Shown in pieces: positions 1-7,110 of a DNA stretch of 9,661 nucleotides (its first letter is position 1; each line of letters opens with the position of its first letter). The translations under genes and the position numbers were made by a program. Below the pieces are notes generated by a model. The model searched no databases and was not told the origin of the DNA. It worked only from the letters and a program-made list of their open reading frames with translations. This stretch comes from an uncultured Oscillospiraceae bacterium (GTDB taxonomy: Bacteria; Bacillota; Clostridia; Oscillospirales; Oscillospiraceae), in contig CANQZF010000050.1 in NCBI GenBank assembly GCA_947628265.1, positions 1-9,661 of the forward strand. The letters are read 5' to 3'.

Positions 1-1145
1 GGGGCGATGTCCGCGCGGAATTTATCCACAAAATAGGGGGTCCCGCCGGTCTTCTCTAAGCTCCTTTGGGCGCTCTCGGCGTCCAGCGGGCGGTTGAGGG
101 CCCTCTCCGGCGCGGGGCCGGGGGCCTCCACCCGCTCCTCGCCGCATTGGACCCGAAGGCGCGAGCCCTCGGGGGTCAGGGAGAAGTCCATCTCCACCGG
201 CACGCTCCGGCGCTCGGCCCGGTAGAGGGTGGCCAGCCTCCCTAAAACCGGGGCAGCGGCGGTGACGTCCTCCCGCTCCCGGTGCCCGAACATGGAGACG
301 TCCCGCCGGCCCGTCAAATACCCGTCGGTGAAGCCGCTCCGGGAGAAGACGGCACGAAGGCTCTCCTCGTCGTACGCCTCCCCCCGGAGGGCCGCGCGGA
401 CGGCGGTGACGGCGGCGGCCACGTACTCAGGCCGCTTCATGCGGCCCTCGATTTTGAAGGACGCCACCCCCGCCTCCGCAAGCGCCCGGACATGGCGGAT
501 GTGGGACATATCCTTGAGGCTCAGGGCGTACTCCCGCTCCGGGCTTTTGAAGTTGAGGCGGCAGGGCTGAGCGCAGTACCCCCGGTTGCCGCTGCGGCCC
601 CCCAGCATGGAGCTGAGGGCGCACTGCCCGGACATACACATACACAGGGCCCCGTGGATGAAGACCTCCGTCTCGATGCCGCATTTGGCGGCGATAAGCT
701 CGATTTCTTTGAGGGTCAGCTCCCGGGCCAGCACCACCCGGGAAAAGCCCAGGTCGGCGGCCAGCTTCGCCCCGTCTAAGTTGTGGACGGTCATCTGGGT
801 GGAGGCATGGCGGGGAAGGGCGGGGACCAGCTCCCGAAAGCGGGCGTTCACCGCCAGATCCTGGATGATGACGGCGTCCGCGCCGGTATCGGCGACCTCC
901 CGGACCGTCCCGTCCAGCTGGGAAAGCTCGGAGTCCATGACCAGGGTGTTCACCGTGACGTGGACCTTCACGCCCCGGACGTGGGCGTAGGCCACCGCCT
1001 CCCGGAGCTTGCCGTCCCCGAAATTTTCGGCGTTCCGGCGGGCGTTGAAGCCGCCGGAGCCCAGGTACACGGCGTCGGCCCCGCAGCGGACGGCGGCGAT
1101 GAGCTGCTCCATCCCCCCGGCGGGAGCCAGGACCTCAGGCGTCAT
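1..1145 (-). CDS. U32-family protein, RlhA/DUF3656-like (3' end outside window)
   Basis: The gene starts with ATG at 1145 and stays open to the window edge, giving 381 residues without a stop. The protein opens with MTPEVLAPAGGMEQLIAAV, the usual N-terminus of U32 proteins. It carries the U32 signature around residues 165-195: HGALCMCMSGQC, then GRSGNRGYCAQPC, with C168, C175, C191 and C195 as candidate ligands. FKIEGRMKRPEYV follows further on. The family is annotated as a collagenase-like peptidase, but its studied bacterial members (RlhA, TrhP, UbiU/V) are iron-sulfur proteins that hydroxylate rRNA, tRNA or quinone precursors. The sequence after the U32 core, from about residue 300, fits the longer RlhA-type proteins that carry a DUF3656 domain; this is inferred because the end is missing. 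The start overlaps the last 11 bases of the upstream U32 gene, so the two are probably translationally coupled. The U32 family is near certain; the substrate is not. Confidence 0.88.
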   Translation of the reverse strand, partial: MTPEVLAPAGGMEQLIAAVRCGADAVYLGSGGFNARRNAENFGDGKLREAVAYAHVRGVKVHVTVNTLVMDSELSQLDGTVREVADTGADAVIIQDLAVNARFRELVPALPRHASTQMTVHNLDGAKLAADLGFSRVVLARELTLKEIELIAAKCGIETEVFIHGALCMCMSGQCALSSMLGGRSGNRGYCAQPCRLNFKSPEREYALSLKDMSHIRHVRALAEAGVASFKIEGRMKRPEYVAAAVTAVRAALRGEAYDEESLRAVFSRSGFTDGYLTGRRDVSMFGHREREDVTAAAPVLGRLATLYRAERRSVPVEMDFSLTPEGSRLRVQCGEERVEAPGPAPERALNRPLDAESAQRSLEKTGGTPYFVDKFRADIA

Positions 1146-2334
1146 TCGTCTCCCTCCTCCTCAAAAAGTCCCCGGCCTGGGCGCGGACGGGGCAGGGGAG
1201 GCGCAAAATCTCGTTGGGGTGGGGCGCGGCGTCCCGGGCCTCCCCGGTTTCGGTGAGAATTTCCGTCACCTCAAAGCGCTCCGGCGGCTTCCCGGGGGAC
1301 AGGACCTCCAGAGTCTCGCCCACTCTGAAATGGTTTCTCTGGCGCACCGTGATAAAGCCTTCCCCGGCCTCCAGCACGTTTGCCACAAACACCGCCCCGT
1401 GCGCATAGCGCCCGGAATTTATGTGGTGCTCCTTCAAATACCCGTGGTAGAACCCGTCGGAGTAGGGCCGGTGCTTCAAAAGCTCCAGCTCCTCCCGGCA
1501 GAGGGAGAGGTCCCCACCGTCTATGGCCATGCGGTAGGCGTTCACCGCCGTGGCCACGTAGTAGGCGGTCTTCATCCGGCCCTCAATTTTAAAGGACGTG
1601 ACCCCGGCATCCCGGAGCTCGTCCAGCATGTCGATACAGCATAGATCGTGGGAGCTCAAAATCGCGGTGTACCCGTCCTCCTCAATGACCGGGAAATACT
1701 CCCCGGGCCGCTTCTCCTCCGTGAGGGCATAGCTCCACCGGCAGGGCTGGGCGCACGCGCCCCGGTTCCCGCTGCGGCCCGTGAGGTAGGAGCTCAAAAT
1801 GCACCGGCCCGAGACGGCCATACACATGGCCCCGTGGATGAAGGCCTCCAGCTCCAGCGTCTCCGGCGTCTTCGCCCGGAGCTCCGCAATTTCAGGGACG
1901 CTCATCTCCCGGGCCAGCACGACGCGCTTGACGCCCATCTCATGGTAGACCCGGGCGGCGGCGTAGTTTTGGCAGCTGGCCTGGGTGGAGAGGTGCAGCT
2001 CCAGCTCCGGCGCGGCCTTTTTGAAGGTGTCGATGACGCCGACGTCCGAGACGATGGCGGCGTCCACGCCGGTCTCCCGCAAAAACCGGGCGTACTCCGA
2101 AAGGGGCAAAATTTCCTCATTTTTCGCAAGGGCATTCACCGTCACATAGAGCCGTCGCCCCGCATTGTGGGCGAGCCGGACGGCCTCGGAAAGCCCCTCC
2201 CGGGTAAAGCCGGCGGTCTTGGCCCGCAGCTGCAAAAGCTCCCCGCCCACGTACACCGCGTCCGCGCCGAAGCGCAGGGCGGCGGTGAGGCTCTCCATAT
2301 CCCCCGCCGGGACCAAAAGTTCAACGTTCGTCAT
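1135..2334 (-). CDS. U32-family protein, TrhP-like tRNA hydroxylation candidate
   Basis: This 399-residue protein starts MTNVELLVPAGDMESLTAAL. The U32 signature is complete: HGAMCMAVSGRC followed by GRSGNRGACAQPC. Cysteines C171, C178 and C194, plus C232 in SSHDLCC, fit the four-cysteine iron-sulfur pattern known from U32 hydroxylases. FKIEGRMKTAYYV follows, and a C-terminal beta-barrel-like stretch from about residue 310 resembles that of TrhP. TrhP proteins, with prephenate, hydroxylate uridine-34 of certain tRNAs; that role is inferred from family and length. The ATG at 2334 is preferred because AGGTG lies six bases upstream. A longer in-frame GTG at 2379 lies upstream of the -10 box, so it cannot be on the main transcript. 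It is the first gene of a two-gene operon with the 1-1145 gene and is divergent from the BlaI operon. Confidence 0.9.
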   Translation of the reverse strand: MTNVELLVPAGDMESLTAALRFGADAVYVGGELLQLRAKTAGFTREGLSEAVRLAHNAGRRLYVTVNALAKNEEILPLSEYARFLRETGVDAAIVSDVGVIDTFKKAAPELELHLSTQASCQNYAAARVYHEMGVKRVVLAREMSVPEIAELRAKTPETLELEAFIHGAMCMAVSGRCILSSYLTGRSGNRGACAQPCRWSYALTEEKRPGEYFPVIEEDGYTAILSSHDLCCIDMLDELRDAGVTSFKIEGRMKTAYYVATAVNAYRMAIDGGDLSLCREELELLKHRPYSDGFYHGYLKEHHINSGRYAHGAVFVANVLEAGEGFITVRQRNHFRVGETLEVLSPGKPPERFEVTEILTETGEARDAAPHPNEILRLPCPVRAQAGDFLRRRETNDA

Positions 2335-2364
2335 AAAACACCTGCTTTTCAGGGCTTTTTTCCA

Positions 2365-2393
2365 ATTATACTGCCCCACCGTAAAAAAAGCAA
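2365..2393 (-). promoter_or_regulatory. sigma-A-type promoter of the U32 operon
   Basis: On the minus strand TTGCTT (2393-2388) and a perfect TATAAT (2370-2365) are separated by 17 bp. The expected start point near 2358 gives a leader of about 24 bases before the ATG at 2334. The flanks are rich in A and T runs. The -35 matches the consensus at only three of six bases, while the -10 is perfect. Confidence 0.65.
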
Positions 2394-2412
2394 AAAAATT
2401 TTCATTTCCCTG

Positions 2413-2441
2413 TTGACAAGAGAGGTTTAATCTGTTAAACT
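2413..2441 (+). promoter_or_regulatory. sigma-A-type promoter of the BlaI-M56 operon
   Basis: A perfect TTGACA lies at 2413-2418 and TAAACT at 2436-2441, with a 17-bp spacer. It sits 39 bases upstream of the BlaI start and is overlapped by the GTTTAA/TTAAAC operator half-sites. That is the usual arrangement for a repressor that blocks its own promoter. Confidence 0.65.
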
Positions 2442-2462
2442 TGGTCTAACGCGTTAAACCAA
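2424..2462. promoter_or_regulatory. predicted BlaI-family operators (two adjacent palindromes)
   Basis: The first palindrome is GTTTAA, four bases, TTAAAC (2425-2440), covering the spacer and most of the -10. The second spans 2441-2462 with arms TTGGTCTAACG and CGTTAAACCAA, a 22-bp near-perfect palindrome with one mismatched pair. The two share TTAAAC-like half-sites. Position over the -10 and start point, just before a BlaI-type gene, points to autorepression. BlaI-family repressors are known to bind paired dyads in their own promoters; binding here is inferred. Confidence 0.6.
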
Positions 2463-2479
2463 ACGAAGGAGGAACAACT

Positions 2480-2845
2480 ATGGACACACCGAAAATTTTT
2501 GAGAGCGAATATAAATTCTGCACGATCCTCTGGGAGCGGGAGCCCATCAACTCCACGGAGCTTGTGGGGCTCTGCCGGGAAAAATTGGGCTGGTCCAAGG
2601 CCACCACCTACACGGTGATCCGCCGCCTCGCCGAGCGCGGCGTCCTCAAGAACGAGAACGCCACGGTTATGAGCCTCGTCTCCCGGGAGGAGGCCCAGTC
2701 CGCCAGGATCGACGAGCTCATGCGGGAGACCTTCTCCGGGTCCCTCCCGGCCTTCGTGGCGGCCTTTGTCAACCGCCGGGGCGTCACCAAAAAGGAGCTG
2801 GAGGAGGTCCGGCGGCTCATCGACGAATTTGAGGAGGAGACGTGA
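2480..2845 (+). CDS. BlaI/MecI/CopY-family transcriptional repressor
   Basis: The 121-residue protein matches the usual length of BlaI/MecI repressors. It has an N-terminal winged helix (about 5-68) with recognition helix WSKATTYTVIRRLAERG at 38-54. A C-terminal helical dimerisation region (about 72-121) contains the GSLPAFVAAFVNRRG stretch common in clostridial members. Proteins of this family bind as dimers to dyads and are inactivated when a partner M56 metallopeptidase senses a signal. The partner here is the next gene, whose ATG overlaps this gene's TGA by one base (TGATG at 2843-2847). AAGGAGG at 2466-2472 lies seven bases before the ATG. The staphylococcal-type Asn-Phe cleavage pair is not evident, so the processing site cannot be read off. 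It probably does not control beta-lactam resistance, given the unusual sensor. Confidence 0.93.
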   Translation: MDTPKIFESEYKFCTILWEREPINSTELVGLCREKLGWSKATTYTVIRRLAERGVLKNENATVMSLVSREEAQSARIDELMRETFSGSLPAFVAAFVNRRGVTKKELEEVRRLIDEFEEET

Positions 2846-5337
2846 TGGAGACTGTATTCGTAAAGGTTTTGAACCTCTCCCTTCAAGCGTCAATCTTGGC
2901 CCTGGCGGTGATGCTGGTGCGGGCCGCCACCGCCAGGACCCGGTTTCCCAAGTGGGCGCTGGTGCTGATGTGGGGCCTGGTGGGCTTGCGGCTCCTCTGC
3001 CCGTTCTCGGTGGAGAGCGCCCTGAGCCTCCTGCCCTCCCGGGAGGTGGTGCGGGTGGAGAGCACCGGGGAGGGCGCGGTGACCACGGTGGAGACCGGCA
3101 TCCCCGCTCTGGACGGGGCGCTGGGCGGCGCCCCCTCCCACCGGGACCCGGCCCCCTCCGCGGGCGGCCCGGAGGCCCCCGCGCCGCCGGAGATCTCCGG
3201 GACGGCCGGGACGACCGAGCCGGAGCGCAAGGCGGACGCGCTGGGGACGGCCCTATACTGGGCCTCCCGCGTCTGGCCGGCGGGCACGGCGTGTATGCTC
3301 CTCTACTTTATCGCCTCCGCCCTCCTTCTGCGCCGCCGGGTGGCGGGCTCGGAGGAGACGGAGGAGGGGGTCTGGGAGTCGGAGCGCGTCCCCTCCCCCT
3401 TCGTCTTCGGGTTTTTGAGGCCCCGGATCTACCTGCCCTGGGGCCTCCGTGAGGAGCACCGGGAGTTCGTCCTGGCCCACGAGCGCGCCCACATCAAAAG
3501 GCGGGATCATATGATAAAGCCCCTGGCGTTCTTTATCCTGGCGTTTTACTGGTTCAACCCCCTTTTGTGGGTGGCCTACGTTCTCCTCACCCGGGACATC
3601 GAGCTTGCCTGTGACGAGCGGGTTTTGAAGGAGCTGGGCCCCCGGGCCAAAAGGCCCTACTCCGAGGCGCTGCTGGCCGCCGTCACCTTCCACCGGTACG
3701 TGGCGGCGTGTCCCGTGGCCTTCGGGGAGGGGAAGCTCAAAGGCCGGGTGAAGAACGTCCTTCGGTGGAAAAAGCCGGCGGTGTGGCTGACGGCGGCGGC
3801 GGTGCTCCTCTGCGCCGTCCTGGGGGCGTGCTTCCTCACCAGCCCCGCCCGGGGCGAAGAGACCCCCGACCCGTCGGAGGACCCCGGGCCCACGGAGGAC
3901 CCCGTTTCGGCGCTGGCGGGCAGCTACAAATTCGCCGGGGAATACCCGGACAGCTACGGCCCCAACATCTTCACCCTCCGGCTTTATGGGGACGGCACCT
4001 TCCAATACTACGAGACCACCTACTCAAGCCACATCGGCTTGGGGACGTGGGCGTACGAGGACGGCGTGGTCACCCTCACGGAGGAGCGCTCGCGCATGGT
4101 GGGCGGAACTGAGGAGGAAATCAGCGAGGGCGTCTTCCAGATGGTGGGCGGCACCATGGAGGACTACGAGGCGCATATCCGCCTCCGGGTGACGGAGGAC
4201 GGCCTTGCGTACCTGGCCGAGGGCTCCGACAACTTTTATTATATCGAGGTCCAAGACGGCGACCCCTTCCTCCGGGAGACCGGCGACGTGACCTGGAGCT
4301 TTGAGGACGGCGTCCTCACCCTCTCAGGCTCTGGGACCATGGAGGACTACGGCTACAGGTACGAGGGCGAGGCGGAAGACGGGCCAACCTTCACCAACGC
4401 CCCCTGGGGCGCCCGGAAAGGGGAAATCACCTCGGTGGTGGTCAAGGAGGGCGTCACCTCCATCGGCACCTACGCCTTTTACGGCCTTGAAAACCTGGCG
4501 AGCGTCACCCTCCCCTCCGGCCTCACGGTGATCGGCCAGAGCGCCTTCGCGGACACGGCCCTCGCCCAGGTCACGCTGCCGGAGAGCCTTCAGGTCATCC
4601 AAAACGGGGCTTTTTCAAATACGAAGCTTACGAAGATCGCCATCCCCGCCGGGACGGAGCTGTGGGCGTGGGTTTTTGCCGGAAGCACCCTGGAGGAGGT
4701 GACTCTGGCGGAGGGCACGGCAAAAATCGATCCCTGGGTCTTTGCCTCCAGCGCAAACCTGGCTGAGATCCACATCCCCGACAGCGTGACGGAGATCGGG
4801 GCCTTCGCCTTTAAGGGCTGCGCGGCCCTGAAGACCGTCCGTATCCCCGCAGGGATGACCGAAATCGGCCACAGCGCGTTCCGGGAGTCCGGTCTTACGG
4901 AGATAGACATCCCCTCCGGCATCACCGCCATAGCCGACTCCGCTTTTGCGGACTGCTCCGCCCTCCGGCGGGTGACCGTCCCCGCCGGCGTCAGGTCCAT
5001 CGGCGCACACGCCTTCGCCGGCTGCGGGGTTTTGGAGAGCGTGACCATCGCCCCCGGCGTGGAGACCATCGGCGACCTGGCCTTTAACCTCACCTACGCC
5101 CTTCGGGACATCACCCTCCCCGAGGGTGTAACGACCATCGGCACCGAGGTGTTCAGCTGCTCCGGCCTCCAGACCATCACCCTCCCCGCCAGCCTTAAGG
5201 AGGTGGGCTCCGGCTTCTTCTTCTGGTGCTACGACCTCACGGATGTCTATTTCGGCGGCACCCGCGAGCAGTGGGAGGCCCTGGACGGACCCGCGCAGCT
5301 TAAGTATCTCCCCGATACCCAGGTCCACTTTGCCTGA
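2845..5337 (+). CDS. M56 (BlaR1-type) membrane metallopeptidase with BspA-like leucine-rich-repeat sensor
   Basis: This 830-residue protein uses the ATG at 2845, with AGGAGG seven bases upstream; a GTG one codon earlier is less well spaced. Membrane segments are predicted at about 4-25, 36-52, 135-157, 224-247 and 313-333. The zinc site is HERAH at 212-216, with E253 in ELACDERVL as the third ligand, typical of BlaR1/MecR1. After the last membrane segment come a Pro/Glu/Asp linker (about 337-353) and a beta-rich module (about 354-470, with GDGTFQYYETT and GTWAYEDG). A BspA-type preamble (GDVTWSFEDGVLTLSGSGTM) leads into about twelve 21-23-residue repeats (528-800) of the form (V/I)TLPxGVTxIGxxAF, ending in VYFGGTREQWEAL. 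No SxxK, SxN or KTG penicillin-binding motifs are seen. By BlaR1 topology the protease faces the cytosol and the repeats lie outside, so a ligand bound outside may trigger cleavage of BlaI; this is inferred. It is the second gene of the operon and ends at a terminator. Confidence 0.92.
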   Translation: METVFVKVLNLSLQASILALAVMLVRAATARTRFPKWALVLMWGLVGLRLLCPFSVESALSLLPSREVVRVESTGEGAVTTVETGIPALDGALGGAPSHRDPAPSAGGPEAPAPPEISGTAGTTEPERKADALGTALYWASRVWPAGTACMLLYFIASALLLRRRVAGSEETEEGVWESERVPSPFVFGFLRPRIYLPWGLREEHREFVLAHERAHIKRRDHMIKPLAFFILAFYWFNPLLWVAYVLLTRDIELACDERVLKELGPRAKRPYSEALLAAVTFHRYVAACPVAFGEGKLKGRVKNVLRWKKPAVWLTAAAVLLCAVLGACFLTSPARGEETPDPSEDPGPTEDPVSALAGSYKFAGEYPDSYGPNIFTLRLYGDGTFQYYETTYSSHIGLGTWAYEDGVVTLTEERSRMVGGTEEEISEGVFQMVGGTMEDYEAHIRLRVTEDGLAYLAEGSDNFYYIEVQDGDPFLRETGDVTWSFEDGVLTLSGSGTMEDYGYRYEGEAEDGPTFTNAPWGARKGEITSVVVKEGVTSIGTYAFYGLENLASVTLPSGLTVIGQSAFADTALAQVTLPESLQVIQNGAFSNTKLTKIAIPAGTELWAWVFAGSTLEEVTLAEGTAKIDPWVFASSANLAEIHIPDSVTEIGAFAFKGCAALKTVRIPAGMTEIGHSAFRESGLTEIDIPSGITAIADSAFADCSALRRVTVPAGVRSIGAHAFAGCGVLESVTIAPGVETIGDLAFNLTYALRDITLPEGVTTIGTEVFSCSGLQTITLPASLKEVGSGFFFWCYDLTDVYFGGTREQWEALDGPAQLKYLPDTQVHFA

Positions 5338-5351
5338 CAGGGGAATTTAAT

Positions 5352-5455
5352 GGGGAGGGTTTGGAACCCTCCCCTACGAATTTTATACGAAAATGCTGCG
5401 TTTTGATGAGAAAATCTATCATATTTCTCGTAGGGGCGGGTTCTAAACCCGCCCG
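5352..5455. repeat. pair of inverted CGTAGGGG hairpin elements
   Basis: Two facing hairpins are present. One has a ten-base stem GGGGAGGGTT/AACCCTCCCC with a three-base loop (5352-5374). The other has a nine-base stem GGGCGGGTT/AACCCGCCC with loop CTA (5434-5454). Each is bordered on the inner side by TACG/CGTA. The reverse complement of 5352-5379 matches 5428-5455 at 24 of 28 positions, and the A-T to C-G change is compensated on both arms. This looks like a REP-type or small non-autonomous repeat between convergent genes. Confidence 0.7.
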
Positions 5456-5461
5456 TTTTTT
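5434..5461 (+). terminator. Rho-independent terminator of the BlaI-M56 operon
   Basis: A perfect nine-base GC-rich stem (5434-5442 with 5446-5454) and a three-base loop are followed one base later by six T residues (5456-5461). The T-run reaches the stop codon of the convergent MATE gene. The second arm of the CGTAGGGG repeat pair appears to serve as this terminator. Confidence 0.75.
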
Positions 5462-6792
5462 CATATCATGCCCTTTTTCCTTCTCACGAAATACAGCGTG
5501 AACTCGAAGACGATCATGCACAGCCACCCGGCGGCACAGGCGTAGGCCTCGCCCACGATGCACATGGTGGGGACCCACAGCCAGACGCAGACCGTGCGGA
5601 CGCTGATCTGGATGATGGTGGAGATCAGCACCACGGTCATGGAGCCCATGCCCCGGAAAAAGCCCTGGATGGCGTTGGTGAGCCCCGGCATGATGAAAAA
5701 CCACGCCTTCACCGCAAGATACGCCACCCCCGCCTCCACGATCGCCTCGCTGCCGTCCGGGGAGAGGAGCCGCATGGCCGGGGTTTTGAGAAGCTGGACG
5801 ATGATAAAGATGATGGGGTAGTAGCAGCAGGTGATGAGCAGCCCCTTTTTGAAGGACTCCCGCACCCGCTCCCTGTCCCCACGGCCCCGGTTCTGGGCGG
5901 CGCAGGTCATAATGGCGCTGCCCAGGCTCTGGGTGGGGATGCGGGCGTAGTCGTCCACGCGGCAGGCCCCGTTGAAGGCGTCCACCGCCACCACGCCCTG
6001 GAGGTTGATGGTGCGCTGGATGAGGAGCTTCCCTACGGGCTGGGCCGCCTGCTGGAGGGCCGTCAGCGCCCCGTTTTTCACCGTCTCTTTCAAAAGTCCT
6101 CCGTCCACCCGGAATTCCTCCCGCCCCAGGGACAGCTCCGGGACGCGCCGCCGTATCCATAAGATACAAAGTCCCACGCTGGTGGCCTCGGCGATCACCG
6201 TGGCCAGCCCCGCCCCGGCCACGCCCAGCCGGAGTGCCGCCACAAAGAGGAGGTCCAGGCAGATGTTGATGCCGCAGGAGATGCCCAGGAACCACACGGA
6301 GGTCTTGGAGTCCCCGATGGCCCGGAGGGCGGAGGAGAGGATATTGTATTGGAAGGTGAAGAGAAATCCCACGAAGATGATGCGCAGATAGACGAGGGCC
6401 ATGTCGAAGGCCTCCGCCGGGGCTTTGATGAGCCGTAGAAGCTCTGGCGCCAGGAGCATCCCCGCCAAAAATACCGCCAGGGAGAAGAAAAACCCGAAGA
6501 TAACGGTGGTGGAGAACTCCCGCCGCAGCTTTTCCCGGTCCCCCGCGCCGTAGAACCGGCTCATGAGCACCGACGCGCCGATGCCCATGCCGGAGGCCCC
6601 CAGCACCATGACGGTCATGATGGGGTCCGACACGCTCACCGCCGCCAGCGCCTCGTCCCCCAGGTTCTTCCCGATGATCACGGAGTCCGCCGCGTTGTAT
6701 GTAAGCTGCATGATGTTCCCCAGCACCATAGGCACGGTGTACCGCAAAAGATGCCGCCCAATGGAGCCGGAAGTCATATCCACCTTAGCCAA
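5461..6792 (-). CDS. MATE-family multidrug/sodium antiporter
   Basis: This 443-residue protein has the usual MATE length and roughly twelve hydrophobic segments in two related halves (about 10-215 and 230-440). The N-terminus reads MAKVDMTSGSIGRHLLRY, then PMVLGNIMQLTYNAADSVI with D36 in the conserved N-x-x-D position, then LGDEALAAVS. The second half includes SLGSAIMTCAAQNRGRGD and MPGLTNAIQGFFRGMG. Such proteins export cationic drugs or metabolites using sodium or proton gradients; the substrate cannot be told. The TTG at 6792 is chosen because GGGAGG lies seven bases upstream and related proteins often begin M-x-K-x-D-M-T. ATG at 6777 is the alternative. A longer ATG-started reading to 7014 is rejected because it begins upstream of the promoter. 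It is monocistronic and convergent with the M56 gene. Confidence 0.92.
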   Translation of the reverse strand: MAKVDMTSGSIGRHLLRYTVPMVLGNIMQLTYNAADSVIIGKNLGDEALAAVSVSDPIMTVMVLGASGMGIGASVLMSRFYGAGDREKLRREFSTTVIFGFFFSLAVFLAGMLLAPELLRLIKAPAEAFDMALVYLRIIFVGFLFTFQYNILSSALRAIGDSKTSVWFLGISCGINICLDLLFVAALRLGVAGAGLATVIAEATSVGLCILWIRRRVPELSLGREEFRVDGGLLKETVKNGALTALQQAAQPVGKLLIQRTINLQGVVAVDAFNGACRVDDYARIPTQSLGSAIMTCAAQNRGRGDRERVRESFKKGLLITCCYYPIIFIIVQLLKTPAMRLLSPDGSEAIVEAGVAYLAVKAWFFIMPGLTNAIQGFFRGMGSMTVVLISTIIQISVRTVCVWLWVPTMCIVGEAYACAAGWLCMIVFEFTLYFVRRKKGMI

Positions 6793-6820
6793 GTCCTCGC
6801 CTCCCGGAGGGTTTTTGGAT

Positions 6821-6849
6821 ATTATACAACCGATTGGGGAGGATGTCAT
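6821..6849 (-). promoter_or_regulatory. sigma-A-type promoter of the MATE gene
   Basis: On the minus strand ATGACA (6849-6844) and a perfect TATAAT (6826-6821) are separated by 17 bp. The start point near 6814 would give a leader of about 22 bases to the TTG at 6792. A short inverted repeat CCTCC/GGAGG (around 6800-6810) overlaps the ribosome binding site. Confidence 0.7.
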
Positions 6850-6888
6850 CCCCCAAAGCGGAAAAACTTCCCCTCTCCTGCCGCGGCC

Positions 6889-6923
6889 CCCCGTAGGGGC
6901 CGCCACTCTTGCCGGCCCGTCCC
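6889..6923. repeat. CGTAGGGG hairpin element, copy 3
   Basis: CCCCGTAGGGG (6889-6899) leads into a stem GGGCCG (6897-6902) and CGGCCC (6913-6918) with a ten-base loop, followed by GTCC. The same frame (CCGTAGGGGCCG, ten variable bases, CGGCCCGTCC) recurs as a direct repeat at 6971-7002, with different loop bases. It lies outside any gene, upstream of the MATE promoter. Confidence 0.6.
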
Positions 6924-7040
6924 TCCGATTTGCATACGCCCCCCGGAACACGCAAAAACCTAAAATACCGCCGTAGGGGCCGATGACCACATCGGCCCGT
7001 CCAGGTAGGTTCATATCCTGGCAAAAAACGCACCCTCCCC

Positions 7041-7074
7041 AAAAACGGTTTTCGCCGCAAAATTTTGCGGCGAA
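7041..7074 (-). terminator. possible minus-strand terminator built on a 24-bp perfect palindrome
   Basis: TTCGCCGCAAAA and its exact complement TTTTGCGGCGAA form a 24-bp perfect palindrome at 7051-7074. On the minus strand it is followed by AACCG and five T residues (7045-7041). It could stop read-through from the ligase gene, whose stop codon is 360 bases upstream on that strand. The distance makes this uncertain. Confidence 0.35.
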
Positions 7075-7084
7075 TAATTAAATA

Positions 7085-7110
7085 TGCGGCGTAAGCCGCA
7101 AACCTTTTTT
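7085..7110 (+). terminator. possible plus-strand terminator hairpin
   Basis: The stem TGCGGC (7085-7090) and GCCGCA (7095-7100) has loop GTAA, followed by AACC and six T residues (7105-7110). It has terminator form, but no plus-strand gene lies upstream. It may simply be part of the repeat element. Confidence 0.3.

Noticed and set aside
1648..2430. Long plus-strand open frame of 260 codons opposite the U32 gene.
   Set aside because: It is the complement of a confidently identified U32 gene in GC-rich DNA. It has no family motif and is rich in Gly, Arg, Pro and Ala, as expected of a shadow frame.
3820..3860. Lipobox-like VLGAC in the M56 protein (around residues 327-331).
   Set aside because: It lies in the last membrane segment, more than 300 residues from the N-terminus, so it is not a lipoprotein signal.
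5390..5430. Possible small RNA or gene between the two hairpins at 5352-5374 and 5434-5454.
   Set aside because: No promoter or open frame is visible. The facing hairpins and 24/28 inverted match explain the stretch as a repeat pair.
6793..7014. N-terminal extension of the MATE protein to an ATG at 7014.
   Set aside because: The extension is hydrophilic and unlike MATE proteins, runs through repeat elements, and begins upstream of a good promoter at 6821-6849.
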